Shown here: one piece after another, positions 1-8,508 of the stretch | Layout of the letters: each line of letters begins with the position of its first letter | Numbering within the stretch: position 1 is the first letter of the stretch | DNA from: Clostridium sp. 1001271B_151109_B4 | GTDB lineage: Bacteria > Bacillota > Clostridia > Clostridiales > Clostridiaceae | DNA length: 37,032 nucleotides | Direction of reading: 5' to 3' | NCBI RefSeq assembly: GCF_015670405.1 | Contig: NZ_JADPBQ010000006.1 | Coordinates: forward strand, 23,312 to 60,343 | The notes under the pieces: model-generated | What the model was told of the DNA's origin: nothing | The model's input: the letters and a program-made list of their open reading frames with translations, nothing else | The model's database searches: none | Program-made: the position numbers and the translations under genes

Positions 1-882
1 TATATAAATATAATAACTAATAATAAATAATGATATAAATAAAATTGTAAGTTTACTATGATTAAGAAAGCTTAGAAGTTTATCAAATAATATATCAAAG
101 CTCCAAGATCTATTTTGAAGTACAGTTTCTTTAATTTTTATAGGAGAATAATTACTATCTTTATTTATTTTATTTTTGATAAAATAAGGTAATTCTTCTG
201 CCGTTACTATTGGCGTATCAAGCACTTCATTTTGTTTAATAACAAGGCTTTTTTGTGGAAGTGCAATTATATTGGTAATAGGAATATCAGAAGATAAAAT
301 ATCTTGTAATATGTTATAACAATTAGTACATTCATCATAGATTTTATTAAGTACACTATTATCAAGTATAGTATCATCATTTAAATTTTCATTATCAAAG
401 GTAATTTCATTAGAATATTTTGTTTTTGAAAAATCTGTATAAGGATAAGTTAATGTTTTAATTGCAAAAACTCCACTATTTGTTATTACAAGATCATCAA
501 TTGAACAACTATCTTCATTATTATTTTCTAAGTAAATATTATTTAAAATAATACTATCATTTTTTAAAGCTTTTAAGTTATGTGAAACTTTATATAAATT
601 AAATATAGTATCAAAGAAATAACTTAAATCTATATAAATCTTTTCGTATATTTTAAATTTAATAGCACATATATGTACTAAATATAGAAAATATATAGTA
701 GCTAATGTATTAAAATTTATATGAAGAAAAAAGCCAATTGTAAAAAGTAAAAATGGAAACCTTAAAAAAGGTTTAGTTAGGATAAATGTTAGTATTTTTA
801 CAGTGGCTTTTGTTATAAATTTTAAAAAAGTAAATATAATTCTAAAAGTAAATAAAATAATATCTCCTAAAACAAGCAACAT
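1..882 (-). CDS. NERD-like membrane protein, 3' end cut by window edge
   Basis: The frame is open for 294 codons from ATG at 882 to the window edge, so the C-terminus is missing. An AAAGGAGG site lies 7-14 nt upstream of the ATG. Residues 1-75 are very hydrophobic (probably two or three membrane segments), and another membrane segment begins near residue 278. Residues 127-144 (core IDDLVITNSGVFAIKTL) resemble the centre of the nuclease-related domain (NERD), where families usually show D...GVFxIExK. The aspartates D129/D130 are present, but the usual E and K are replaced by K142 and L144, so nuclease activity is doubtful. It lies 45 nt downstream of the exonuclease gene on the same strand and probably shares its transcript. 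The NERD assignment is from pattern recognition and could be wrong. Confidence 0.65.
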   Translation of the reverse strand, partial: MLLVLGDIILFTFRIIFTFLKFITKATVKILTFILTKPFLRFPFLLFTIGFFLHINFNTLATIYFLYLVHICAIKFKIYEKIYIDLSYFFDTIFNLYKVSHNLKALKNDSIILNNIYLENNNEDSCSIDDLVITNSGVFAIKTLTYPYTDFSKTKYSNEITFDNENLNDDTILDNSVLNKIYDECTNCYNILQDILSSDIPITNIIALPQKSLVIKQNEVLDTPIVTAEELPYFIKNKINKDSNYSPIKIKETVLQNRSWSFDILFDKLLSFLNHSKLTILFISLFIISYYIYI

Positions 883-927
883 TTACGTAGCCTCCTTTAG
901 TAATAGAATATCTCCTTTTATGGAAAA

Positions 928-1677
928 TTATTCATCCTTAATTATAAATTGTTTAGTTTTACCCATAAAATATGCTAAACGGATCATTTCAATTTCTTCT
1001 TTTGACATTTTTCGGTTGTATTTTTTTTCAAATTCATTAATTAATGCATTTGAATCAAGCTTTTCTTTTTTTACTTTAGGGCGCTTAGTAGTAATCTTAT
1101 TAATAGGTTTAGATAATACTTGCTTAGTATATATTTTTTTAAATACTTCTGCAGTATAGCATGCATCAAAAAATGCATCGTGGAAAGCTCCATCAATTGC
1201 TATTTCTAATGTTTCAACAGCTCTTTTTAGTCCGATTTTTTGACCTTTAGGAACATTGAGTAATTTAGTTGCATAGTGCTGAATATCAATATATTTTTGG
1301 GGAATAAAAGTAGTAGGAATATTATAAAATCCCATATTCTTTATTAATTCTGTAATATCAGAATCGCCCCATACGATTAAAGTGTTTTTATCTTTTCCAA
1401 TAAAATCAATAAATTGTTTAAAAACTTCAATAAATTCATAAGAAGCATTTAAATCATTAATATTTATTTTTGTTAATTCTTCAACATAGGGATGAAGTCT
1501 TTTGTGAATATTAGGTTTAATTAATGAATTAAAGGTTCCAATGGTTTCAAAATTCTTATTTAATTTTATTGCTCCAATTTGAATTATTTCAAATAGTAAA
1601 GCTGGTTTAGGAGCGTCTATTATTACATCTTCAGGATGTTGTTGATTAAATTCTAAATCAAAAATTATATAGTTCAT
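928..1677 (-). CDS. KapD-like DEDDh 3'-5' exonuclease
   Basis: This 249-residue protein has the DEDDh exonuclease signature of the DnaQ/RNase T/ERI-1 superfamily: Exo I as FDLEF with D7 and E9, a central D near 105-107 (VWGDSD), and Exo III as H166xxxxD171 (FHDAFFDA). These acidic residues bind two metal ions and cut single-stranded DNA or RNA from the 3' end. The N-terminal IFDLEFNQ form is typical of the clostridial proteins annotated as sporulation inhibitor KapD-like. The last 60 residues are lysine-rich and outside the nuclease fold, perhaps a nucleic-acid contact. A short GGTG ribosome site precedes the ATG. The NERD-like gene follows 45 nt downstream. The enzyme class is clear; the biological substrate is not. 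Confidence 0.85.
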   Translation of the reverse strand: MNYIIFDLEFNQQHPEDVIIDAPKPALLFEIIQIGAIKLNKNFETIGTFNSLIKPNIHKRLHPYVEELTKININDLNASYEFIEVFKQFIDFIGKDKNTLIVWGDSDITELIKNMGFYNIPTTFIPQKYIDIQHYATKLLNVPKGQKIGLKRAVETLEIAIDGAFHDAFFDACYTAEVFKKIYTKQVLSKPINKITTKRPKVKKEKLDSNALINEFEKKYNRKMSKEEIEMIRLAYFMGKTKQFIIKDE

Positions 1678-1782
1678 TTTACACCTACGATAAAATTTTT
1701 TATTTTTTAGTCATTTACATAACTTCTATTACATATATTAAAGCATAAATAATTAAAAATGTCTTAAAAAGAGGTGTAATAA

Positions 1783-1899
1783 ATGAGTATTTATGTTTTA
1801 AAGGAATATGTTGAAAAATGTATTAAGAATGGAGTAAAGCCAACATTTGAAGGATTAAATATTTATTATAAATCAAAAGAAATAAATTACAATAAATAA
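1783..1899 (+). CDS. 38-residue protein of unknown function
   Basis: The ORF starts at ATG 1783 with a GAGGTG ribosome site seven bases upstream (1771-1776) and ends at TAA 1897-1899. It begins MSIYVLKEYVEKCIKNG and carries no signal or membrane segment. It lies divergent from the exonuclease gene and 85 nt before the YybS-like gene. The good ribosome site and codon use like its neighbours support a real gene, but I recognise no family, and a chance ORF of this length cannot be excluded. Confidence 0.5.
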   Translation: MSIYVLKEYVEKCIKNGVKPTFEGLNIYYKSKEINYNK

Positions 1900-1984
1900 A
1901 ATTAAAAGAAAATTTACTATTAACTTTATAAGAAAAGCGTATAATAAATAAAGATACATTAAGATTAAGTGTGGTGAACATAAT

Positions 1985-2944
1985 TTGAAAACAAAAAAAT
2001 TAACAGAAGCAGCAATGCTATCAGCTTTATTTGTAGTTTCAAGCATGGTAGCAATTTATACAGGAATAGCATATACATTATATTTGGATATGATAGTGCC
2101 ACTTTTCATTTGTCTTATATTTATGAGGCTTGATTTTAAGTATACATTATTATCTTCTATTACATCATTGCTTATTGTAACTTTTGCAGTAGGTGACGTA
2201 GCATCAGCAATTTGGATGAGTCAAGGAATTATAATGGGATTGATTTGTGGATATTTTATTAGGAAAAAAGGCACAATATTTGATGATTTATTTTATTCAG
2301 CAATTTTAGGAACTTTTGTTATGGTTTTAATTGATATCTATTTTTCTAAATTAACAGGTTATAGTTTTATGAAAGAATTTGATAGCTATAAAGAAATGTT
2401 TCCTTTGACTGGTGAATATATGGAAATTGCTTTTAATATTTCTGTTGCAACAATGCCTATAGGTACAATATTAATATCTTATATTGGAGCTTTGTTTATA
2501 GGTAAGAAGCTTAGAATATTAAATGAAAATTGTAATGAAAAATATATGATAATTAAAAACTTTAAAAAGTATGGTTCCTATATTTGTTGCAGTAAAGATA
2601 CATATTATTTTGGAATTGTATATTTAATTTTAATTGAAATATTAAAATTAACGGGATTTGAATTTAAATTTGTCTATTTTAAAACAGTAATAATGGCAAT
2701 AAGGGTAGTAGTAATATATTTTGTATTAAAAGATTCTTTTACATTTGTAATTAGAGGATTATCTACAAAGGTGAAATCTAATGGTGTATCACAATTAATT
2801 TGGTTAGGGGTGATTTATATGCTATTAGTTGACTTTAAAGCTACGCTTATTATTTTGGTAGTAGGAAGTTTAGTAATTAACTACTCAATGAAGCTACGGG
2901 AATCACAAATAAATATGTTAAATAAAGTTGTTTTAAAAAGATAA
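1985..2944 (+). CDS. DUF2232/YybS-like multispanning membrane protein
   Basis: 319 residues with about eight hydrophobic segments and short loops. The N-terminal MKTKKLTEAAMLSALF motif and overall pattern match the DUF2232 (YybS) family, which is distantly related to the substrate-binding S components of ECF transporters. A role in substrate uptake is family inference and the substrate is unknown. The start is a TTG at 1985, chosen because a GTGGTG purine-rich site lies 7-12 nt upstream and the next in-frame ATG is inside the first membrane helix. A TATAAT at 1940-1945 may be the -10 box, but I see no good -35. In Bacillus yybS sits in a different neighbourhood, so context adds little. Confidence 0.65.
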   Translation: MKTKKLTEAAMLSALFVVSSMVAIYTGIAYTLYLDMIVPLFICLIFMRLDFKYTLLSSITSLLIVTFAVGDVASAIWMSQGIIMGLICGYFIRKKGTIFDDLFYSAILGTFVMVLIDIYFSKLTGYSFMKEFDSYKEMFPLTGEYMEIAFNISVATMPIGTILISYIGALFIGKKLRILNENCNEKYMIIKNFKKYGSYICCSKDTYYFGIVYLILIEILKLTGFEFKFVYFKTVIMAIRVVVIYFVLKDSFTFVIRGLSTKVKSNGVSQLIWLGVIYMLLVDFKATLIILVVGSLVINYSMKLRESQINMLNKVVLKR

Positions 2945-3045
2945 TAAATATTACTTTTAAATAATATATCTTTTATTTTAAATTTATTTATTGATAAAAT
3001 TAATATTAAGTAATGTAATTTGGTTAACCTTATGGTAATATATAG

Positions 3046-3051
3046 TATACT
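3046..3051 (+). promoter_or_regulatory. possible -10 box of the LacI-type regulator gene
   Basis: TATACT at 3046-3051 is the best -10 candidate in the 214-bp gap before the regulator. A weak TTAACC at 3024-3029 gives a 16-bp spacer. No AACGTT palindrome like those of the target genes is visible here, so autoregulation is not supported. Confidence 0.3.
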
Positions 3052-3152
3052 ATAGAGTTTTCTAAAATATAATTTTGATAAAGAATTAAGCGATAAAAAA
3101 TACTTAAGTTTTATTATATAATTAAACAAAGATGAAAGATATATTGAGGTGA

Positions 3153-4175
<1,023 letters not shown>

Positions 4176-4204
4176 TCACTTCAAATTAATATATTATAAA
4201 TTAG

Positions 4205-4245
4205 GATAATAACAATAATATTTATTATTATTATTATCTTTTTTT
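4205..4245 (+). terminator. intrinsic terminator after the LacI-type regulator
   Basis: A 15-bp AT-rich stem (4205-4219 with 4224-4238, one mismatch) and a four-base loop are followed by seven T residues. Confidence 0.75.
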
Positions 4246-4268
4246 ATTTATTATTATAAATCGGTTAC

Positions 4269-4682
4269 TTGATTATTGGAAAGGGCGAGGAATTTTTATT
4301 TGGACAAGGTCAATTTGAAGGAAAATATGATTTAGAGTCATCAGGAGCTTCTAATATGTATAGATATAAAAAGCATTTAGACGATTTAAATAAAAACGAG
4401 GAATTACAAAGAGGTGGTGGAAGTTTTAAATGGCTTAATGAGTCTTTAAAGGCGACTAAGGAAATATTAAATAAAAGGAATATTAAAAAAATAAATATAC
4501 CAATATTGTTTTTTCAGGCAGGCAGAGATACTTTTGTAAAAGAAGAGGCGCAGAATAGATTCTGTGAAATAGTGAATATATGTAAAAAGATAAGATTTGA
4601 GAATGGAAAACATGAACTTTATATGGAAGATGATGAAATAATGATTGAGTATTTAAAAAGTATAAGTGAATTTTTGAAATAA
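4269..4682 (+). pseudogene. 5'-truncated lysophospholipase (alpha/beta hydrolase) remnant
   Basis: The 137-residue frame matches only the C-terminal half of a PldB-type lysophospholipase/monoacylglycerol lipase. Visible are the motif around the catalytic Asp (IPILFFQAGRDTFV) and the region around the catalytic His (ENGKHELYMED). Family members are about 300 residues, and the N-terminal half with the GxSxG nucleophile is absent. A stop codon lies four codons upstream of the first usable start (TTG 4269), and there is no ribosome site in the AT-rich DNA before it. The part left cannot catalyse hydrolysis alone. It lies between the regulator's terminator and the galactoside promoter, consistent with a deletion that removed the gene's 5' half. 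Confidence 0.75.
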
Positions 4683-4698
4683 AATTTTACTAAAAAAC

Positions 4699-4728
4699 TT
4701 GAATTTTTTACTGTAAATATATTATAAT
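4699..4728 (+). promoter_or_regulatory. promoter of the alpha-galactosidase gene
   Basis: TTGAAT (4699-4704) and TATAAT (4723-4728) are separated by 18 bp, a sigma-A pattern. The palindrome TTTACTGTAAA (4707-4717) fills the spacer, and an AACGTT palindrome lies just downstream at the expected transcription start. Confidence 0.7.
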
Positions 4729-4734
4729 ACTTAT

Positions 4735-4751
4735 TAAGAAAACGTTATCTG
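4735..4751 (+). promoter_or_regulatory. LacI-family operator or CcpA cre site before alpha-galactosidase
   Basis: AAGAAAACGTTATCTG carries the central CG and flanking A/T pattern of LacI-family operators. It differs at one position from the cre consensus WTGNAANCGNWNNCW, so either the local repressor or CcpA could bind. It overlaps the predicted start point, a repressing position. Confidence 0.55.
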
Positions 4752-4780
4752 AAATAAAATGTGAAAGTAAGGGTGTAATT

Positions 4781-6853
4781 ATGGGAATTATAATAAACGA
4801 ATTAAAAAATGTATTTGCATTACAAAGTAAAAATAATAGTTATGTTTTTGGAATAGATAATATGGGGTTGGTAAGACATTTATATTGGGGAAGTAAAATT
4901 GAAAATGTTGATGATTTTGATATACCAACATTAGTTGAAGTATCAACTAATGATCCAGTTTATGAAATAACTAAAGAAGAATTTCCAGTGTACGGTAGTT
5001 TAAGATATAAAGAACATTGTTTAAAGGCCTCATTTATTGATGGATGTAGAGAAGTAGTTTATAGATATGAGGGGCATCAAGTTGAAGGAAATGAACTAGT
5101 TATAAAATTAAAGGATATTCATTATGATTTCAATATGAATCTTCATTATAAAGTTTATGAAGAATATGACTTAATTGAAAGATATGTGACTATTAAAAAT
5201 AATTCAGAAAATGTTATTGAAATTGAAAAAGTTCATAGTGGGCAATTTCATATACCATATGAAGATTTAACTTTTTCAAATGTACATGGTCATTGGGGTG
5301 CAGAGCAACAAAGATTTACACAAAAAGTTAGCTATGGAAAGATTGTGATAGAAAATAGAAGGGGAATTTCTACTCATAATCATAATCCATATTTTATTTT
5401 AGATAAAAATGCAACAGAAACTACAGGAGAAGTATTCTTTGGTGCTTTAAAACTAAGTGGTAACTTTAGTGGAGTAATTGAACAAACGCAATATGGAGAA
5501 ACATTAGTACAATTAGGGATTAATTCACATGATTTCTTATTAAAACTTAAGGGTGGAGAAGAGTTTACATCTCCGGCTATTATAGCTGGTTATAGTAATA
5601 GTGGTTTTGAAACTATGACTCATAATCTTCATAACTTTTCTAAAGATAATGTATTGAGAAGTGGATTAAGACCAGTATTATATAATTCATGGGAAGCAAC
5701 TGAATTTAAAGTAAGTTGTGATGAGCAAATAAAACTTGCAAAAAAGGCAAAGGAAATTGGAGCTGAGCTGTTTGTTGTAGATGATGGTTGGTTTGGAGAA
5801 AGACATGGAATTGACAATGGACTTGGAGATTGGTATGTAAATGAAGACAAATTCCCAAATGGATTAAACCCATTGATAAATGAAGTAAAGGCTATGGATA
5901 TGATGTTTGGAATTTGGGTAGAGCCTGAAATGGTAAATCCATTATCTAAGCTTTATAAAGAACATCCAGAGTGGATATATCATTTTGATAGTAGAGAAAG
6001 TGATACATCTAGGGGGCAATATGTATTAGATGTTACTAAGAAAGAAGTAAAAGATTTTATTTATAATATGTTAGACAATCTGTTAACAACTTATGATATT
6101 GATTATATTAAATGGGATGCAAATAGACCTATGTCTCAAACTAATTTAGAAAAGGATGTTTGGTACAAGCATATTGAAGCTGTCTATGATATTGTAAGAG
6201 ATTTAAAAGTTAAGCATCCTAATGTATTATTTGAAGCATGTGCTTCAGGTGGTGGAAGAATAGATTATGGTATTTTAGGTATATTTGATGATTTTTGGAC
6301 AAGTGATAATACTGATGCTTATGACAGATTATTTATTCAAGAGAATTATTCATATATATATCCAATAAAAGCTATGAGAGCGTGGGTAACTGATTGTCCA
6401 AACTTCTTATCAAGAAGAATTATACCTATGAAGTTTAGATATCATAGTGCTATGATGGGGACTTTGGGTATTGGATGTAATATATTAAAGTTTACTGAAG
6501 AAGAAATAGAGTTATCTAAGGAATTAATTGAAGAATATAAGAGGATAAGGCATATAGTTCAAGAGGGTAATTTCTACAGATTAGAAAGTAACTCTAAAAA
6601 TAAATATAAACTTTATCAATATATGAATGGAAAAGAAGGGTTAGTATTTGTATTTTTACCTCAAAGTGAACTTGGGCATAGAGGTACAAATATAAGGTTT
6701 AGAGATCTTGAGAAGGAAAGTACTTATTTAGTTAAAGTTGATGAAAAAATTATTATGAAATCAGGAAGATATTTAATGAATCATGGATTAGAATTAAAAT
6801 TATATGGAGATTATGATAGTATAATAATAAAGATAAATAAAATTGAAGAATAA
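4781..6853 (+). CDS. GH36 alpha-galactosidase
   Basis: 690 residues, the usual length of bacterial GH36 alpha-galactosidases. It removes terminal alpha-1,6-linked galactose from melibiose, raffinose and related sugars. An N-terminal beta-sandwich of about 300 residues leads into the catalytic barrel. The barrel has the family blocks YNSWEA (301-306), DDGWF (334-338), WVEPEMVNP (379-387), YIKWDANR with the nucleophile D446, CASGGGR (487-493), and WTSDNTDA with the acid/base D509. There is no signal peptide, so it acts in the cytoplasm on imported sugars. It has its own promoter and operator and a strong terminator behind it. The symporter and beta-galactosidase downstream have a second, similarly marked promoter region, so the three form one regulon but probably two transcripts. 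Confidence 0.95.
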   Translation: MGIIINELKNVFALQSKNNSYVFGIDNMGLVRHLYWGSKIENVDDFDIPTLVEVSTNDPVYEITKEEFPVYGSLRYKEHCLKASFIDGCREVVYRYEGHQVEGNELVIKLKDIHYDFNMNLHYKVYEEYDLIERYVTIKNNSENVIEIEKVHSGQFHIPYEDLTFSNVHGHWGAEQQRFTQKVSYGKIVIENRRGISTHNHNPYFILDKNATETTGEVFFGALKLSGNFSGVIEQTQYGETLVQLGINSHDFLLKLKGGEEFTSPAIIAGYSNSGFETMTHNLHNFSKDNVLRSGLRPVLYNSWEATEFKVSCDEQIKLAKKAKEIGAELFVVDDGWFGERHGIDNGLGDWYVNEDKFPNGLNPLINEVKAMDMMFGIWVEPEMVNPLSKLYKEHPEWIYHFDSRESDTSRGQYVLDVTKKEVKDFIYNMLDNLLTTYDIDYIKWDANRPMSQTNLEKDVWYKHIEAVYDIVRDLKVKHPNVLFEACASGGGRIDYGILGIFDDFWTSDNTDAYDRLFIQENYSYIYPIKAMRAWVTDCPNFLSRRIIPMKFRYHSAMMGTLGIGCNILKFTEEEIELSKELIEEYKRIRHIVQEGNFYRLESNSKNKYKLYQYMNGKEGLVFVFLPQSELGHRGTNIRFRDLEKESTYLVKVDEKIIMKSGRYLMNHGLELKLYGDYDSIIIKINKIEE

Positions 6854-6861
6854 TTATCCCC

Positions 6862-6895
6862 AAAAAGATAGCTATACAAAATAGCTATCTTTTTT
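6862..6895 (+). terminator. intrinsic terminator after alpha-galactosidase
   Basis: A 14-bp stem (6862-6875 with 6881-6894), centred on GATAGCTAT/ATAGCTATC, with a five-base loop and a run of T residues. Confidence 0.9.
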
Positions 6896-6935
6896 TATAT
6901 AAAACTAAATAAAAATTTAGTAAAATAATAATAAA

Positions 6936-6968
6936 TTTTACTGTAAAATACTTGTAAAACGTTTTCTG
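6936..6968 (+). promoter_or_regulatory. paired palindromes upstream of the sugar symporter
   Basis: TTTACTGTAAA (6937-6947) is followed by the perfect palindrome AAAACGTTTT (6956-6965). Both have counterparts upstream of the alpha-galactosidase gene. A weak promoter (TTGTAA 6952-6957, GATAAT 6973-6978) would place the second palindrome between -35 and -10. This suggests joint control by the LacI-type repressor, CcpA, or both. Confidence 0.55.
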
Positions 6969-7050
6969 ATATGATAATATAAAAATGTAGTAAGTGAAAA
7001 CTATTACAAAAGGGTTAGTATTGATTAATAAATGAGGAAGGATGAGAATT

Positions 7051-8430
7051 ATGGGATTATCTTTTAAAGAAAAGTATTCATTTGGAATTGGGGCATTAGG
7101 AAAGGATTTATGTTATGCAATTGTATCTAGTTATTTAATGATTTATTTTACAGATTCAATTGGACTAGCTCCAGCATTTGTTGGAAGTTTATTTTTAGTA
7201 GCAAGATTATGGGATGCAGTTAATGACCCAGCAATGGGAATGATAGTTGATAATACAAAAACAAAGTGGGGGAAATTTAGACCGTGGATTTTAATAGGAA
7301 CGTTTATAAATGCGCTTGTTTTAGTATTTCTATTTAAGAGACCAGCAGGATTAGAAGGAACTTCATTATATGCTTATTATTCAGTTATGTATATATTATG
7401 GGGGATGACTTATACAATAATGGATATACCATATTGGTCAATGTTACCTTCTTTATCTAAAACTAATGAAGAAAGAGCTCAAATGTCAGTTATACCAAGA
7501 ATATTTGCAAGTTGTGCATGGTTAATAATGGGGGCATTTGGACTTTCAATAGTTAATAAGTTGGGAAATGGTGATCAAACTAAGGGATATGGAGCTTTTG
7601 CAGTAGTAATTGCAGTAGTTTTTGTAATTACTTCAATTATAACAGTTATCAATGTTAAAGATAGTAGTTGTAAAGTAACAGAATCAAATAAAAAAGCAGA
7701 AAAAACAAGTTTAAAGAAAGCATTTAAACTTATAAAAGAAAATGATCAACTTATGGTATTTATAGGAGTTGTACTTGCATATAACTTAGTTGCTCAATTA
7801 TCAGGTGGAATGTCAATTTACTATTTTAAGTATGTTGTAGGAAATGAAAATATGTATCAAGTATTTACTGCATTTGCTGGACTTGCTGAAATAGCTGCAC
7901 TTATGTTATTCCCAATGCTTTCAAAGAGAATGAGTAAAAAGGGTGTATTTAGACTAGCTTGTTACTTACCAGCAGTAGGATTAATAATTTTATTATTAGC
8001 AGGAATATTTGTTCCAGAGAATGCAGCACTTATAGCTTTATCAGGAATAATAGTTAAATTAGGTTCAGGATTTACGTTAGGAGCTACAACTGTTATGTTA
8101 GCAGATGTTATAGATTATGGAGAAGTAAGATTTGGTTCAAGAAATGAAAGTATAGTTGCTTCATTCCAAACATTATTAGTTAAAACAGCATCAGCTGTAT
8201 CAGGATGGTTGATAGGTGTTGGCTTAACAATAGTAGGATATGTTCCTAATATAACACAAACTGCCGGAACAATATTTGGTATGAGAATACTTATGGTAGC
8301 AGTACCTTCAGTAATAACATTATTAGGATTATTTATCTATGTAAAGGGTTATAAGCTTCAAGGTGAATATCAAGAAAAGATAATGGAAGAATTAAATAAA
8401 AAGAGAGAAGATGAAATTAACTTTGCATAA
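7051..8430 (+). CDS. GPH-family sugar:cation symporter (MelB-like)
   Basis: A roughly 12-helix membrane protein of 459 residues in the glycoside-pentoside-hexuronide:cation symporter family. It shows the family's N-terminal FKEKYSFGIGALGKDLCYA and the loop DAVNDPAMGMIVDNTKTKWGKFRPW, the conserved cytoplasmic motif of MelB-type carriers. It probably imports a galactoside with Na+ or H+, feeding the cytoplasmic alpha- and beta-galactosidases on either side. I chose the ATG at 7051, nine bases after GAGGAAGG. An in-frame ATG at 7042 touches that ribosome site and is less likely. The substrate is inferred from context and could be melibiose, raffinose, lactose or galacto-oligosaccharides. Confidence 0.92.
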   Translation: MGLSFKEKYSFGIGALGKDLCYAIVSSYLMIYFTDSIGLAPAFVGSLFLVARLWDAVNDPAMGMIVDNTKTKWGKFRPWILIGTFINALVLVFLFKRPAGLEGTSLYAYYSVMYILWGMTYTIMDIPYWSMLPSLSKTNEERAQMSVIPRIFASCAWLIMGAFGLSIVNKLGNGDQTKGYGAFAVVIAVVFVITSIITVINVKDSSCKVTESNKKAEKTSLKKAFKLIKENDQLMVFIGVVLAYNLVAQLSGGMSIYYFKYVVGNENMYQVFTAFAGLAEIAALMLFPMLSKRMSKKGVFRLACYLPAVGLIILLLAGIFVPENAALIALSGIIVKLGSGFTLGATTVMLADVIDYGEVRFGSRNESIVASFQTLLVKTASAVSGWLIGVGLTIVGYVPNITQTAGTIFGMRILMVAVPSVITLLGLFIYVKGYKLQGEYQEKIMEELNKKREDEINFA

Positions 8431-8508
8431 AGTATAGATTTGTATTAAACAAATAAAATTTTAATTAATAATTATTTTGTTTTTAAATGGTAGTCAGGAG
8501 TTGTTAAA

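Noticed and set aside
803..1159. 118-codon plus-strand ORF
   Set aside because: It overlaps the NERD-like and exonuclease genes on the opposite strand and has no recognisable motif.
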